Source: Spirochaetia bacterium
Lineage (GTDB): Bacteria > Spirochaetota > Spirochaetia > Treponematales > Breznakiellaceae
Direction: 5' to 3'
Length of the DNA stretch: 43,142 bases
Assembly (NCBI GenBank): GCA_025997755.1
Contig: BNVA01000001.1
Coordinates: 1 to 43,142 of the forward strand
Both the position numbers and the translations under genes were made by a program. This document shows, one piece after another, positions 42,950 to 43,142 of the stretch. The notes under the pieces were generated by a model. The model saw only the letters and a program-made list of their open reading frames with translations, was not told the origin of the DNA and did no database searches. How positions within the stretch are numbered: position 1 is the stretch's first letter; every line of letters starts with the position of its first letter.

Positions 42950-43142
42950 TTGAGCTATCGTAATGACAAAAAAAATACGGAAGTAAAACCATCAGACCTT
43001 TTAGCAGCCGCAATTCAAAAAACACAACACGCTTTTTAAGATCAGATGCAAGTTTATCACAGGTTTTTTGAATTGCGGCTGCTAAAAGGTCTGATGGTTT
43101 TACTTCCGTATTTTTTTTGTCATTACGATAGCTCAATAAGGT
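42944..43142. repeat. Perfect palindrome with 80-nt arms at the window end
   Basis: 42944-43023 is the exact reverse complement of 43063-43142, with a 39-nt loop. Read on the minus strand, the right arm and loop encode a plausible kinase linker (KKNTEVKPSDLLAAAIQKT, CDKLASDLKKRV) that belongs between the PAS and ATPase parts of the gene remnant to the left; the left arm is its inverse. The palindrome ends exactly at the last base, as in a fold-back read or contig-end artefact. Confidence 0.85.

Noticed and set aside
42927..43136. 69-residue minus-strand frame at the window end
   Set aside because: Only its first half reads like a kinase linker. After the palindrome centre it is the inverse of itself and not a real protein.

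Overview
The window looks like a chromosomal stretch, probably a contig ending at the right edge, from a host-associated spirochete close to Treponema. This is inferred, not proven. The clues are several lipobox lipoproteins, a histidine-kinase architecture I associate with Treponema, a periplasmic 5'-nucleotidase and frequent TTG starts. A second set of genes has a clostridial flavour (permuted PstS, a TTTACA-N5-TTTACA Pho box, DUF3788, DUF3781, TfoX-C), suggesting repeated transfer from gut or rumen Firmicutes.

Layout. 1-10118: a phosphate operon on the minus strand, pstS-pstC-pstA-pstB-phoU then phoB-phoR. It is split after phoU by an insert holding a type IIG-like methylase/nuclease (copy A), a TIR-domain protein and a retropepsin-like protein. 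10112-19703: a type I restriction-modification locus (hsdM, hsdS1, an inverted hsdS half-gene, a tyrosine recombinase, hsdS2, a DUF4143 ATPase, hsdR), flanked by a perfect 18-bp direct repeat. Four copies of a 14-bp recombination site mark it as an invertible, phase-variable specificity system. The ATPase gene carries four 57-bp in-frame palindromic units whose stems covary. 19704-20660: gene remains (RND exporter, two-component fusion). 20850-22445: 5'-nucleotidase. 22471-25491: a decayed Gp37/Gp68-TcmP pair behind methylase copy B, a close paralogue of copy A. 25826-30611: TetR, small accessory genes, and an AT-rich run of membrane, lipoprotein and remnant genes. 30626-36834: aroA, initiator tRNA, UPF0316, parB, parA, and a large glycine-rich lipoprotein. 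36945-42521: an XRE regulator, then a five-gene operon (ketosynthase, dehydratase, ketoreductase, aromatic amino acid lyase, ketosynthase) resembling aryl-polyene/flexirubin pigment pathways. 42550-43142: a scrambled histidine kinase ending in a palindrome with 80-nt arms, possibly an assembly fold-back.

How it fits together. The Pst transporter and PhoU/PhoB/PhoR form a phosphate-sensing unit, and the nucleotidase could feed it. The middle of the window is a defence island. Copies A and B share almost exactly ORF-wide homology but are followed by different partners (TIR versus TcmP/three-Cys), which suggests an exchangeable effector slot. The most striking signals are the hsdS inversion system, the covarying palindromic repeats inside the ATPase, and the methylase-TIR module inside the phosphate operon.
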